A stretch of DNA of 8,265 nucleotides, taken from NCBI GenBank assembly GCA_036384655.1, contig DASVLX010000030.1, positions 1 to 8,265 of the forward strand. The letters are read 5' to 3'. The notes under the pieces were generated by a model. It searched no databases. It saw only the letters and a list, made by a program, of their open reading frames with translations, and was not told the DNA's origin. Of the stretch, positions 1 through 6,013 are shown piece after piece. This DNA is from DASVLX01 sp036384655 (GTDB lineage: Bacteria > Actinomycetota > Actinomycetes > Mycobacteriales > Pseudonocardiaceae). A program made the position numbers and the translations under genes. The stretch's first letter is position 1. Every line of letters begins with the position of its first letter.

Positions 1-735
1 TACACCACCGAGAACACGAAGGGCGTCACCCAGCGGGTGCTACCCACCTACGCGATCGTGCTGGGCCAGTTCGGCGGCCCGCGCGCCGAACTGGACGGCG
101 TCGACTGGACGCGGATCCTGCACGCCGAGCAGTCGTTGACGATGTACCGGCCGCTGCCGGTGTCCGGCAGCGTCGAACTGCGCCGGGTGGTCACCGACAT
201 CTTCGACAAGGGCAAGGGCGCCCTGGTGGTCGCCGAGACCACCGCGATCGATCCGGAGGACGGGCAGCCGCTGTTCGCGACCCGCTCGTCGACGTTCATC
301 CGGGGCGAGGGTGGCTTCGGCGGCGACCGCGGCCCGTCCGGCACGTTCACCGCGCCGGATCGGGCGCCCGACGCGACACCGCGATTCCGCACCGCACCGA
401 ACCAGGCGCTGCTCTACCGGCTGTCCGGGGACCGCAACGCGCTGCACGCCGATCCAGCGTTCGCCGCGGCCGCCGGTTTCCCCCGGCCGATCCTGCACGG
501 CCTGGCCACCTACGGGATCACGGTCCGGCTGCTGCTCAACGAGTTCGCCGACGGAGACGGCGACCGGCTCGGCTCGGTCGAGGGCCGGTTCACCAAGCCG
601 GTGCTGCCCGGCGACGAACTGGTGGTCAGCGCATGGCGGGAGGGCGACGAGATCCTGTTCCGCACCACCACCACCAACGGCGATGGCGATGGCGACATCG
701 TGCTCGACCGAGGCCGCCTCAGCCTGCGCTACTGA
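1..735 (+). CDS. MaoC-family (hydratase-2) enoyl-CoA hydratase, 5'-truncated by window edge
   Basis: The reading frame is open from base 1 and stops at TGA 733-735, giving 244 residues without the natural start; the GTG at 37 is an internal valine. The C-terminal hot-dog domain carries the hydratase-2 signature YRLSGDRNALHAD. The expected catalytic Asp is codon 430-432 and the His is codon 445-447. The family's usual NP is NA here. The N-terminal part (QRVLPTYAIVLGQF) resembles the non-catalytic first hot-dog of the two-domain hydratases of about 285 residues, so roughly 40 residues are missing. Family members hydrate trans-2-enoyl-CoA to (R)-3-hydroxyacyl-CoA in fatty-acid or steroid side-chain beta-oxidation; the substrate cannot be read here. 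Near the C-terminus a TTTTNGDGDGD stretch is encoded by short tandem repeats. It converges on the next gene with only 3 bp between stops and no visible terminator. Confidence 0.88.
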   Translation, partial: YTTENTKGVTQRVLPTYAIVLGQFGGPRAELDGVDWTRILHAEQSLTMYRPLPVSGSVELRRVVTDIFDKGKGALVVAETTAIDPEDGQPLFATRSSTFIRGEGGFGGDRGPSGTFTAPDRAPDATPRFRTAPNQALLYRLSGDRNALHADPAFAAAAGFPRPILHGLATYGITVRLLLNEFADGDGDRLGSVEGRFTKPVLPGDELVVSAWREGDEILFRTTTTNGDGDGDIVLDRGRLSLRY

Positions 736-738
736 TGA

Positions 739-1242
739 TCACCAGCCCCGGCCCTGCGGAAAGCTCGTGGTCGTGGACGAGCTGTCGTCACGGCGCCGGG
801 ACCGGGCGGCACCGGCCACGCTGATCAGCAGCATGGTGATGACCAGGCCGATCAGCAGGTTGAGCACGGCGGTCGCGACCATCTCGTCCCTGTCGCTGAC
901 CACGCTGAGCGGGACGACCACGGCGACGATGGTGAGCAACACCATGATCCAGCCGAAGAACTGGGTCGCGCGCGGCGTGGTCACCAGCATGAAATGCAGC
1001 AGGCCGGTGGCGGCCAGCGCGATGAGCGCGGCCACCAGGGCGTAGGTGATGGTGTTCGCGTTGCCCCACACACCGGTACCCCGCGGGGCGAACACCATGA
1101 CATGCGCGATGCCCCGGGCGATCAGGATGCCGACGATCGCGACGAGACCGGCGACGACGGCGGTCGCGACACCACCCGCCCACAGCCGACCAGCGTCCAG
1201 CCTGGGCATGTCATCGTCATCGTCGGGAAACTGGTTGCTCAC
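739..1242 (-). CDS. Four-helix integral membrane protein, DUF6069-like
   Basis: The product has 167 residues and four hydrophobic segments at about 22-43, 65-86, 94-115 and 122-143. It has a short acidic N-terminus with five consecutive Asp (residues 7-11) and an Arg/Ser/Thr-rich C-terminal tail. The pattern, including RLWAGGV just before helix 1, resembles the DUF6069 family of small actinobacterial membrane proteins of unknown function; this is recognition from memory. I chose the GTG at 1242 because GAGGAGAGGAG lies just upstream with about 5 nt spacing. The longer frame to 1278 adds 12 residues that run through that ribosome-binding site. The gene follows the MaoC gene ending at 1331 on the same strand after an 88-bp gap with its own possible promoter. 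Function unknown. Confidence 0.8.
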   Translation of the reverse strand: MSNQFPDDDDDMPRLDAGRLWAGGVATAVVAGLVAIVGILIARGIAHVMVFAPRGTGVWGNANTITYALVAALIALAATGLLHFMLVTTPRATQFFGWIMVLLTIVAVVVPLSVVSDRDEMVATAVLNLLIGLVITMLLISVAGAARSRRRDDSSSTTTSFPQGRGW

Positions 1243-1295
1243 TGGCACTCCTCTCCTCGCGCACCACCGAGCTACCAACAGCGACCAACATCGTT

Positions 1296-1301
1296 AGTGT
1301 A
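1296..1301 (-). promoter_or_regulatory. Possible -10 element for the DUF6069-like gene
   Basis: The reverse strand reads TACACT, a good match to the actinobacterial TANNNT -10 pattern. It would start transcription near 1289 and leave a leader of about 47 nt containing the GAGGAG ribosome-binding site. No convincing -35 is visible at 16-18 bp. The rest of the gap 1243-1330 shows nothing else clear. Confidence 0.4.
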
Positions 1302-1330
1302 GGGCCCGTTCACCGAAATCACCCGTTTGA

Positions 1331-1804
1331 TTACGTTTGCTCCCCGGGACGGCGGCGGACGAGACCGAGGACGGTCATGTGGAACACCGGCTCGTCGGCC
1401 TCGTTGAGCGCCTCGACCTTGGTCCGCACCACCCCGCGATCCGGCTTCGAGTTCGACACCTTGCTGTCCAGCACGGTGGCCCGCACTCGCAGCACGTCAC
1501 CGGGACGCACCGGGCGCAGCCATCGGATGTCATCCACCCCGGGACTGCCCAGGCTCGACGCACCGGACAGGTAGTTCTCCACCAGTACCCGCATGGTCGC
1601 CGACACGGTGTGCCAGCCGCTCGCGACCAGGCCGCCGAACGGGCCGTTCTCGGCGGCCACCGGGTCGATGTGAAACGCCTGCGGGTCGTATTTCCTGGCG
1701 AAGTCGATGATCTCGTCCGCCGACAGCGTCAGCGTGCCGCCGTCGAACACCGAACCGGGTGCGTAGTCCTCGAAATACCGTTCGGGGGCGCGTTCGTCCG
1801 TCAC
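1331..1804 (-). CDS. Single-domain MaoC-family enoyl-CoA hydratase
   Basis: The product has 157 residues, the usual size of one hot-dog MaoC protein. The segment FARKYDPQAFHIDP holds the family's catalytic dyad, Asp40 and His45, followed by GGLVASGWHT, typical of the acyl-CoA-binding helix region. PVRPGDVLRVRATV (98-111) is the usual MaoC C-terminal strand motif. The expected activity is (R)-specific hydration of a 2-enoyl-CoA in the cytoplasm; the substrate is unknown. The start is GTG 1804. No Shine-Dalgarno is visible, but TACCGT lies 6 nt upstream, which suggests a leaderless mRNA. The stop is TAA. It is divergent from the asparaginase gene across 65 bp, so the two may share control. It differs clearly from the two-domain MaoC protein at 1-735 and is not a recent duplicate. 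Confidence 0.88.
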   Translation of the reverse strand: MTDERAPERYFEDYAPGSVFDGGTLTLSADEIIDFARKYDPQAFHIDPVAAENGPFGGLVASGWHTVSATMRVLVENYLSGASSLGSPGVDDIRWLRPVRPGDVLRVRATVLDSKVSNSKPDRGVVRTKVEALNEADEPVFHMTVLGLVRRRPGEQT

Positions 1805-1810
1805 CTGATC

Positions 1811-1816
1811 ACGGTA
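1811..1816 (-). promoter_or_regulatory. Possible -10 element of a leaderless promoter for the short MaoC gene
   Basis: On the reverse strand TACCGT is followed by six bases (GATCAG) and then the GTG start at 1804. Transcription would therefore begin at or next to the start codon, and no ribosome-binding site is seen. The -35 region (CCGTCA, 17 bp upstream) is weak. The same hexamer, TACCGT, precedes msrB at nearly the same distance. Confidence 0.45.
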
Positions 1817-1831
1817 CAGCCGGGCACGAGC

Positions 1832-1867
1832 TTGACGGACGGCATGACGAGAAGGTCGAATCGACCT
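1832..1867 (+). promoter_or_regulatory. Possible asparaginase promoter overlapped by a perfect palindrome
   Basis: TTGACG (1832-1837; 5 of 6 to the sigma-70 -35) and TCGAAT (1856-1861; 4 of 6 to the -10) are 18 bp apart. This would place the transcript start at about 1868-1870, on the GTG start codon. The -10 lies inside the palindrome AGGTCGAATCGACCT (1853-1867), with 7-bp perfect arms around one central A. An odd-length palindrome over the -10 and start point is a classic repressor-operator position. The binding protein is unknown; promoter and operator roles are inferred. Confidence 0.45.
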
Positions 1868-1869
1868 CC

Positions 1870-2892
1870 GTGACCGACACCGTGCTCTCCCCCAGTCCCG
1901 TTCGTCCCGTCAAGACCGGAATGTCCCCCGAACTGGTCGCCGAGGTCTGGCGAAACGGCCTGGTCGAGTCGGTGCACTACGGCACGGTGGTCGCGCTGGA
2001 CGCCAGCGGCGAGGTCGCCTTCGCGGTCGGTGACCCAGACGCGGTGATCTTCCCGCGCTCGTCCAACAAGCCGATGCAGGCGGCCGGCATGGTCCGCGCC
2101 GGGCTGGGCCTGGAGGGCGAACTGCTGGCGCTGGCCGCCGCCAGCCACTCCGGCGAGGACTTCCATCTCGATGGCGTGCGGCGGATCCTGACCGGCGCCG
2201 GGCTCACCGAGGACGCCCTGCAGAACACGCCCGGGCTGCCGCTGAACGAACGCGCCAGCCGCGCGGTGCTCGCGGCCGGCGGCGGACCCGCACCGCTGCT
2301 CATGAACTGCTCCGGCAAGCACGCCGCCATGCTGGCCACCTGTGTCGCCAACGGTTGGCCGGTGGACAGCTACCGTGTCCCGGACCATCCGCTGCAGCGG
2401 ATCATCCGGGACACGCTCGCCGAACTGGCCGGTGAGCCGGTCGGCGCGGTCGCGGTGGACGGCTGCGGCGCGCCGCTGTTCGGCATCGGCCTGACCGGCC
2501 TGGCCCGGGCGTTCCGGGCGATCGCCACGGCCGCTCCCGGCAAGCCGGAACGCCGGGTCGCGGACGCCATGAGCGCTCACCCCGAATACGTCGGCGGCAC
2601 CGGCCGGGACGTCACCACCGTGCTGCGGGCGTTGCCGGGCGCGGTCGCGAAGGACGGCGCCGAGGGCGTTTACGCGATCGGACTTCCGGACGGCCGGGCG
2701 GTGGCGGTCAAGATCGCCGACGGGGCGGGCCGTGCCCGGACGGTCGTGTTGGTCGCGGCGTTGCGCCGGTTGGGCGTCACCACGCCGGACCTGGAGCCGC
2801 TCGCCGAGACACCGGTGCTCGGGCACGGTGCGCCGGTCGGCGCGGTCCGGGCCGCCGGGCGGCTGTTGGGGCCGGCTACCTTGGTGCCATGA
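1870..2892 (+). CDS. L-asparaginase, Asparaginase_II / Rhizobium etli type
   Basis: The product has 340 residues and is cytoplasmic with no signal peptide. It belongs to the serine-hydrolase-like asparaginases related to the inducible R. etli enzyme, unrelated to E. coli AnsA/AnsB; these convert L-asparagine to aspartate and ammonia. Motifs in order are RSSNKPMQA (63-71, with the Ser-x-x-Lys pair S64/K67), SHSGE (92-96), NCSGKHAAM (146-154), DGCGAP (197-202) and AKDGAEGVY (260-268, with K261). C147, K150 and C199 match the spacing of the family's zinc-binding Cys-x-x-Lys plus Cys. I chose GTG 1870. The longer frame back to 1759 only overlaps the divergent MaoC coding region, and a later ATG at 1921 is a possible alternative. 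No strong Shine-Dalgarno is present; a leaderless start fits. Its TGA overlaps the next ATG. Confidence 0.88.
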   Translation: MTDTVLSPSPVRPVKTGMSPELVAEVWRNGLVESVHYGTVVALDASGEVAFAVGDPDAVIFPRSSNKPMQAAGMVRAGLGLEGELLALAAASHSGEDFHLDGVRRILTGAGLTEDALQNTPGLPLNERASRAVLAAGGGPAPLLMNCSGKHAAMLATCVANGWPVDSYRVPDHPLQRIIRDTLAELAGEPVGAVAVDGCGAPLFGIGLTGLARAFRAIATAAPGKPERRVADAMSAHPEYVGGTGRDVTTVLRALPGAVAKDGAEGVYAIGLPDGRAVAVKIADGAGRARTVVLVAALRRLGVTTPDLEPLAETPVLGHGAPVGAVRAAGRLLGPATLVP

Positions 2893-3224
2893 CCGTTCGG
2901 GAGCCCGAGGAGCCACCGCGCGGGCCCACCGGCCTGTTCGCGGACGAACTGCTCGGCCTGGACCCGAATGATCCGGAGACCCGGGCGTTCGCCGAGCATC
3001 TGACTCGGATGCGCGGCCTGCCGACGGCCAGCACCGTCGAGGGCTATCTGGACGGGGTGGGCCAGTTCGCGGATTCGGCGAACCGGCTGCGAGGCCACCG
3101 GCGACTGATGGTGACCCTGGTCGTCCTCCTGCTCCTCGCGGTCGTGGTGGGCGCGGTGCTGGCGACGCTGGGCTTCGTCTGGTCGACGCTGGTCGGCACG
3201 GCGCTGTTGGGCACGCCCTTCTGA
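2889..3224 (+). CDS. Small single-pass membrane protein, unknown function
   Basis: The product has 111 residues. The first 70 or so are soluble and charged, beginning acidic and proline-rich. One long hydrophobic segment at about 73-97 follows the basic GHRR, so the N-terminus is probably cytoplasmic by the positive-inside rule. The tail is short. I do not recognise a named family. Its ATG overlaps the asparaginase stop (ATGA at 2889-2892), so it is probably translated by coupling from the same mRNA. A working link to asparaginase is possible but rests only on this arrangement. The segment 3225-3287 downstream shows no clear terminator. Confidence 0.8.
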   Translation: MTVREPEEPPRGPTGLFADELLGLDPNDPETRAFAEHLTRMRGLPTASTVEGYLDGVGQFADSANRLRGHRRLMVTLVVLLLLAVVVGAVLATLGFVWSTLVGTALLGTPF

Positions 3225-3274
3225 CCTGGTCCTTACGGTCCGAGTTTTCCGCCTCTTCGGGTCGGGTCGGCAGT

Positions 3275-3280
3275 TACCGT
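3275..3280 (+). promoter_or_regulatory. Possible -10 element of a leaderless msrB promoter
   Basis: TACCGT is followed by seven bases and then the msrB ATG at 3288, so the transcript should begin at or very near the start codon. There is no Shine-Dalgarno sequence in the gap. The -35 region is not recognisable, and I see no SigR-type GGAAT/GTT pair. Confidence 0.45.
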
Positions 3281-3287
3281 TGGATGC

Positions 3288-3737
3288 ATGAAACCAGTTG
3301 CCGGGGAGCGACCGAAGGTTGAGAAGCCGGACAGCGAGTGGCGGGCGGAGCTGTCCGATGACGAGTACGCCGTGCTCCGCCAGGCCGGCACGGAGCGGCC
3401 GTGGACCGGCGAGTACGTGGACACCAAGACGGTCGGCGTGTACTCGTGCCGGGCCTGCGGGGCCGAACTGTTCCGCAGCGACACCAAGTTCGAGTCGCAC
3501 TGCGGCTGGCCGTCGTTCTGGTCCCCGCTCGCCGCGGACCGGGTGATCCTGCGGGAGGACCGCAGCCTCGGCACCCTGCGCACCGAGGTGCTGTGCGCGA
3601 ACTGCCACAGCCATCTCGGGCATGTGTTCGAGGGTGAGGGCTACGACACACCCACCGATCAGCGGTACTGCATCAACTCGGTCTCGCTGACCCTGGTCCC
3701 GGAAGAGCCCGCCAAGCGGGACGAGCCCGGCAGGTAG
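3288..3737 (+). CDS. msrB: Peptide-methionine (R)-S-oxide reductase
   Basis: The product has 149 residues, is cytoplasmic, and is the standalone MsrB form. The enzyme reduces methionine-R-sulfoxide in proteins, normally with thioredoxin as reductant. The catalytic Cys is C128 in RYCINSVSL. The structural zinc is held by C54/C57 (CRAC) and C103/C106 (CANC). C72 in HCGWPSF sits where many MsrBs keep a resolving cysteine, 56 residues before the catalytic one, so the thiol relay looks complete. HSHLGHVFEGEGY (107-119) is the conserved substrate-site region. The start at ATG 3288 fits the family length and follows a likely leaderless promoter. It converges on the CoA-transferase gene 25 bp away with a hairpin between. 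Its position near chdC matches the mycobacterial order as I remember it. Confidence 0.95.
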   Translation: MKPVAGERPKVEKPDSEWRAELSDDEYAVLRQAGTERPWTGEYVDTKTVGVYSCRACGAELFRSDTKFESHCGWPSFWSPLAADRVILREDRSLGTLRTEVLCANCHSHLGHVFEGEGYDTPTDQRYCINSVSLTLVPEEPAKRDEPGR

Positions 3738-3760
3738 GACCAGCCGAAGCGGCCCTGGTC
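3738..3760. terminator. Hairpin between convergent msrB and CoA-transferase genes
   Basis: GACCAG (3738-3743) pairs with CTGGTC (3755-3760). CCG (3744-3746) pairs with CGG (3750-3752) around an AAG loop, leaving a two-base CC bulge. The stem fills the gap between the two stop codons and could end transcription from both sides. There is no T-run on either strand, as is common for actinobacterial terminators. Confidence 0.5.
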
Positions 3761-3762
3761 GG

Positions 3763-5154
3763 TCACCACCACCGCGCCGGATCGGAGCCGAGCCGGTGGG
3801 GTGCGTTCGGCCAGCGAGGCGGCGCGGCCTTGAGATCCCCGGGGATCCGGATATAGGTGAGGTTGCCGAAATCGCTGGGCATCTCCGCCATCAGGTCGGT
3901 GATGTCGGTGAGGCCCGGATCGCCGGCCTCGATCGCGCCGGGGGCGACCCGGCCGAGTTCGTCCAGCCAGAGGGCGGTGCGGGCGAGCGCCACCCGGACC
4001 CGCCAGGAGCCACCGGCCGTCGCCCGGCGGCGCAACGCGGTCAGCGCGCCGAACGCGGCCAGCCAACCGCTGGCGTGGTCCAGTGCCATGGCGGGCGGTG
4101 ACACCGGCCGGTCCACGCCGGCCATCCGGGCGGCCTCGTCGGAGATGCCGGACGCCATCTGCACGAGGCCGTCGAAGCCGCGCCGACGCCGCCACGGCCC
4201 GGTGTGGCCCCAGGCGGACACCGAGACCACCACGACGCCCGGTCTCAGCTCGGCCAGCGCCTCGGCACCGAACCCGTAGCCGGCCAACGCGCCCGGCCGG
4301 TACGACTGCACCACCACGTCGGCCTCACGCGCCAGGCCACGCAGCGTGTTCCGGTCGGCTGGCTGGCGAAGATCGAGAAAACAGGAATGCTTGCCGAATC
4401 CGCCGTCGATCGCCAGGTTCGGCAGGGTGGTCAGATGTTCCGCGCCGACCCGCAGCACATCGGCGCCATGCCCGGCGAGCACCCGGGCGCACACCGGTCC
4501 GGCGATCGCGTGGGTGAGGTCCAGCACCCGCACCCCGGACAGCGGCCGGGGACCGTCCGGCAGCGGTCGCGCCGGCACGCCGTCATCCAGGGGCTCCAGG
4601 GTCACCAGGGGAATCCCGCGGACGGCCGCACCCTGTGGGTGCTCGCGCCAGGCCTCCCAGGTCCGCATGGCCGCGGCGGCTCCGCCGGCCGCCACCACCG
4701 CGTCCTCCACGGCGACCGCCTCGCGTTTGGCGATCGCCGCCACGAAGGCCTCACGGGTCGGGGCGGCGCCCAGCGCGGTCGCGGCGGCGCGGGCGTGATG
4801 CGGATACTCACAGCTCAGCCGGACCCAGCCGGCGGAGGCCCGGTAGTCGCCGGTCAGCGGTGACCAGACGTCGCCGACCGGCTCGCCGTTCACTCGCAGG
4901 TATCGCTCGCTGCGGAAGGCGATCGCGGCATGTCTCGTCTTGACCGACACCAGGCCGGGGTCCACACCGCGATCACGCAGCAGTGCCGCCGCCGCCGCGG
5001 TCGTCGCTCCGACCGAGGCCGCCGCCAGGGCGCCCACCCGGAACCGACCGGGCAGCACGGGATCATCGCCTGTCAGCCGGACAGAGCCTGGCTGCAGGCG
5101 TTCGCCAGTGACCTCTTCGAAGAGGTCGGCCAGGGCCGTGGCCGCCGTGATCAC
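3763..5154 (-). CDS. Family III (CaiB/BaiF-type) CoA-transferase with rearranged halves
   Basis: The product has 463 residues. Residues 205-400 are the N-terminal half of a CaiB-type enzyme: GVRVLDLTHAIAGPVCARVLAGHGADVLRV (207-236), then VVQSYRPGALAGYGFG (281-296) and SAWGHTGPW (313-321). D359 in MALDHASG fits the catalytic Asp that carries the acyl-CoA anhydride in formyl-CoA transferase. Residues 1-200 instead resemble the second half of such enzymes, with WSPLTGDYRASAGWVRL (97-113) and EAWREHPQGAAV (167-178). The halves are thus in the opposite order to the classic fold; related proteins of about 460 residues are, I believe, common in actinobacteria. Family members move CoA between acids; the substrate is unknown. 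The start is GTG 5154, with TAGGTT 6 nt upstream and no Shine-Dalgarno. It lies downstream of chdC on the same strand, beyond a strong hairpin. Confidence 0.85.
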   Translation of the reverse strand: MITAATALADLFEEVTGERLQPGSVRLTGDDPVLPGRFRVGALAAASVGATTAAAAALLRDRGVDPGLVSVKTRHAAIAFRSERYLRVNGEPVGDVWSPLTGDYRASAGWVRLSCEYPHHARAAATALGAAPTREAFVAAIAKREAVAVEDAVVAAGGAAAAMRTWEAWREHPQGAAVRGIPLVTLEPLDDGVPARPLPDGPRPLSGVRVLDLTHAIAGPVCARVLAGHGADVLRVGAEHLTTLPNLAIDGGFGKHSCFLDLRQPADRNTLRGLAREADVVVQSYRPGALAGYGFGAEALAELRPGVVVVSVSAWGHTGPWRRRRGFDGLVQMASGISDEAARMAGVDRPVSPPAMALDHASGWLAAFGALTALRRRATAGGSWRVRVALARTALWLDELGRVAPGAIEAGDPGLTDITDLMAEMPSDFGNLTYIRIPGDLKAAPPRWPNAPHRLGSDPARWW

Positions 5155-5160
5155 GCAGGC

Positions 5161-5166
5161 AACCTA
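5161..5166 (-). promoter_or_regulatory. Possible -10 element of a leaderless promoter for the CoA-transferase gene
   Basis: The reverse strand reads TAGGTT, then six bases, then the GTG start at 5154. This matches TANNNT and the spacing seen upstream of the short MaoC gene and msrB. No good -35 is visible. It suggests that the CoA-transferase is transcribed separately from chdC. Confidence 0.45.
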
Positions 5167-5206
5167 CGCTTAACCGCCGGACATCACATCGTGACAGGAG
5201 CCACAA

Positions 5207-5241
5207 CTCATGGCCGTCGATGAAGTGTCGACGGCCATGAG
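5207..5241 (-). terminator. Perfect 14-bp stem with 7-nt loop downstream of chdC
   Basis: CTCATGGCCGTCGA (5207-5220) and TCGACGGCCATGAG (5228-5241) are exact reverse complements around the loop TGAAGTG. The stem lies in the 166-bp gap after the chdC stop and before the CoA-transferase start, so the simplest role is the chdC terminator. No T-run follows in either direction. The left arm also holds the ATG of a short plus-strand ORF (5210-5275). Confidence 0.6.
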
Positions 5242-5275
5242 GACCATTGTCACGCGGTGCTGGACACCGTCATGA
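5210..5275 (+). CDS. Possible 21-residue small ORF with a good ribosome-binding site
   Basis: ATG 5210 opens a 22-codon frame ending at TGA 5273-5275. It is preceded by GACAGGAG (AGGAG at 5196-5200) with 9 nt spacing. The peptide would begin MAVDEVSTAMRT. Its first third lies in the 14-bp hairpin. No gene follows closely on this strand, so it is not an obvious leader peptide. The hairpin alone could create the frame by chance. No family is recognised. Confidence 0.2.
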   Translation: MAVDEVSTAMRTIVTRCWTPS

Positions 5276-5320
5276 ACACGCGGCCATGAAGCTGTGGTGT
5301 GGCCCGACGGGCATCGCGCC

Positions 5321-6013
5321 CTACGGCAGGGTGGCGATCAGTTCGTTGACCGGCACGCGCGGCCCGGTGTGGAACGGAATCTCCTCGCGGACATGCAGCC
5401 GGGTCTCGCTGGTGCGCTGGTTCCGCATCAGGTCCACGATCCGCTCCAGCCGGTCCGCCTCGAACGCGAGCAGCCACTCGTAGTCGCCCAGGGCGAACCC
5501 GGCCACCGTGTTGGCGCGCACATCCGGGAAGTCGTGGCCCTTCGCACCGTGGTCGGCGAGCAGCTTGCGACGCTCATCCGCCGGCAGCACGTACCAGTCG
5601 TAGGACCGCACGAACGGGTAGACCGCGACGTACTTGCGCGGCGGCTCGTCGGCGACGAATGCCGGGACGTGGCGGGGGTTGAACTCGGTCGGCCGGTGCA
5701 GACCGATCTGATTCCAGGTCGGAACCGAGACGCGGCCCAGCGCGGTACGCCGGAACCCGGAGTAGGCGGCCTGGAGCTGCTCGGCCTCGGCGGCATGCGT
5801 CCAGATCATGTAGTCGGCATCGGCCCGGAAGCCGGCGATGTCGTACACGCCGCGCACCGTCACGCCCTTGCCGGGCAGGGCGTCGAGGTATTCCTGGGCC
5901 TCGGTGGCGACCGGGCCACGATCATCGGGCAGCCGGCCGGGCTCGACCCGGAACACCGAAAACATCGTGTAACGAATCATGGCGTTCAATTCGTCAAAGT
6001 TGAGCTCAGGCAT
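5321..6013 (-). CDS. chdC: Coproheme decarboxylase (chlorite dismutase family)
   Basis: The product has 230 residues and is cytoplasmic (also called HemQ). It uses peroxide to decarboxylate coproheme III to haem b, the last step of the coproporphyrin-dependent pathway. The landmarks are FNPRHVPAF with H115, VYPFVRSYDWY with Y132, and ADHGAKGHDF with H155. They match the distal His, catalytic Tyr and haem-ligating proximal His of the Corynebacterium diphtheriae enzyme (118, 135, 158 from memory) with a constant offset of 3. GFALGDYEWLLAFEADRLERIVDLMR is the conserved C-terminal segment. I chose ATG 6013: the frame is open to 6217, but that extension has about 30% A/T in third positions and no family resemblance. 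Ribosome binding looks weak. The gene is followed by a strong hairpin. cgoX lies on the same strand upstream but is separated by an opposite-strand gene. Confidence 0.93.
   Translation of the reverse strand: MPELNFDELNAMIRYTMFSVFRVEPGRLPDDRGPVATEAQEYLDALPGKGVTVRGVYDIAGFRADADYMIWTHAAEAEQLQAAYSGFRRTALGRVSVPTWNQIGLHRPTEFNPRHVPAFVADEPPRKYVAVYPFVRSYDWYVLPADERRKLLADHGAKGHDFPDVRANTVAGFALGDYEWLLAFEADRLERIVDLMRNQRTSETRLHVREEIPFHTGPRVPVNELIATLP

Noticed and set aside
1759..1869. A longer asparaginase N-terminus from ATG 1759
   Set aside because: It would overlap the coding start and promoter of the divergent MaoC gene and has no family resemblance.
1801..2916. A 371-codon minus-strand open frame opposite the asparaginase gene
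   Set aside because: It mirrors a gene with clear family motifs. Its Arg/Gly/Gln-rich translation matches no family and is typical of antisense frames in high-GC DNA.
2670..3623. A 317-codon minus-strand open frame across the end of asparaginase, the membrane protein and msrB
   Set aside because: It spans three real plus-strand genes and an intergenic gap, and its Arg/Gln-rich translation has no domain.
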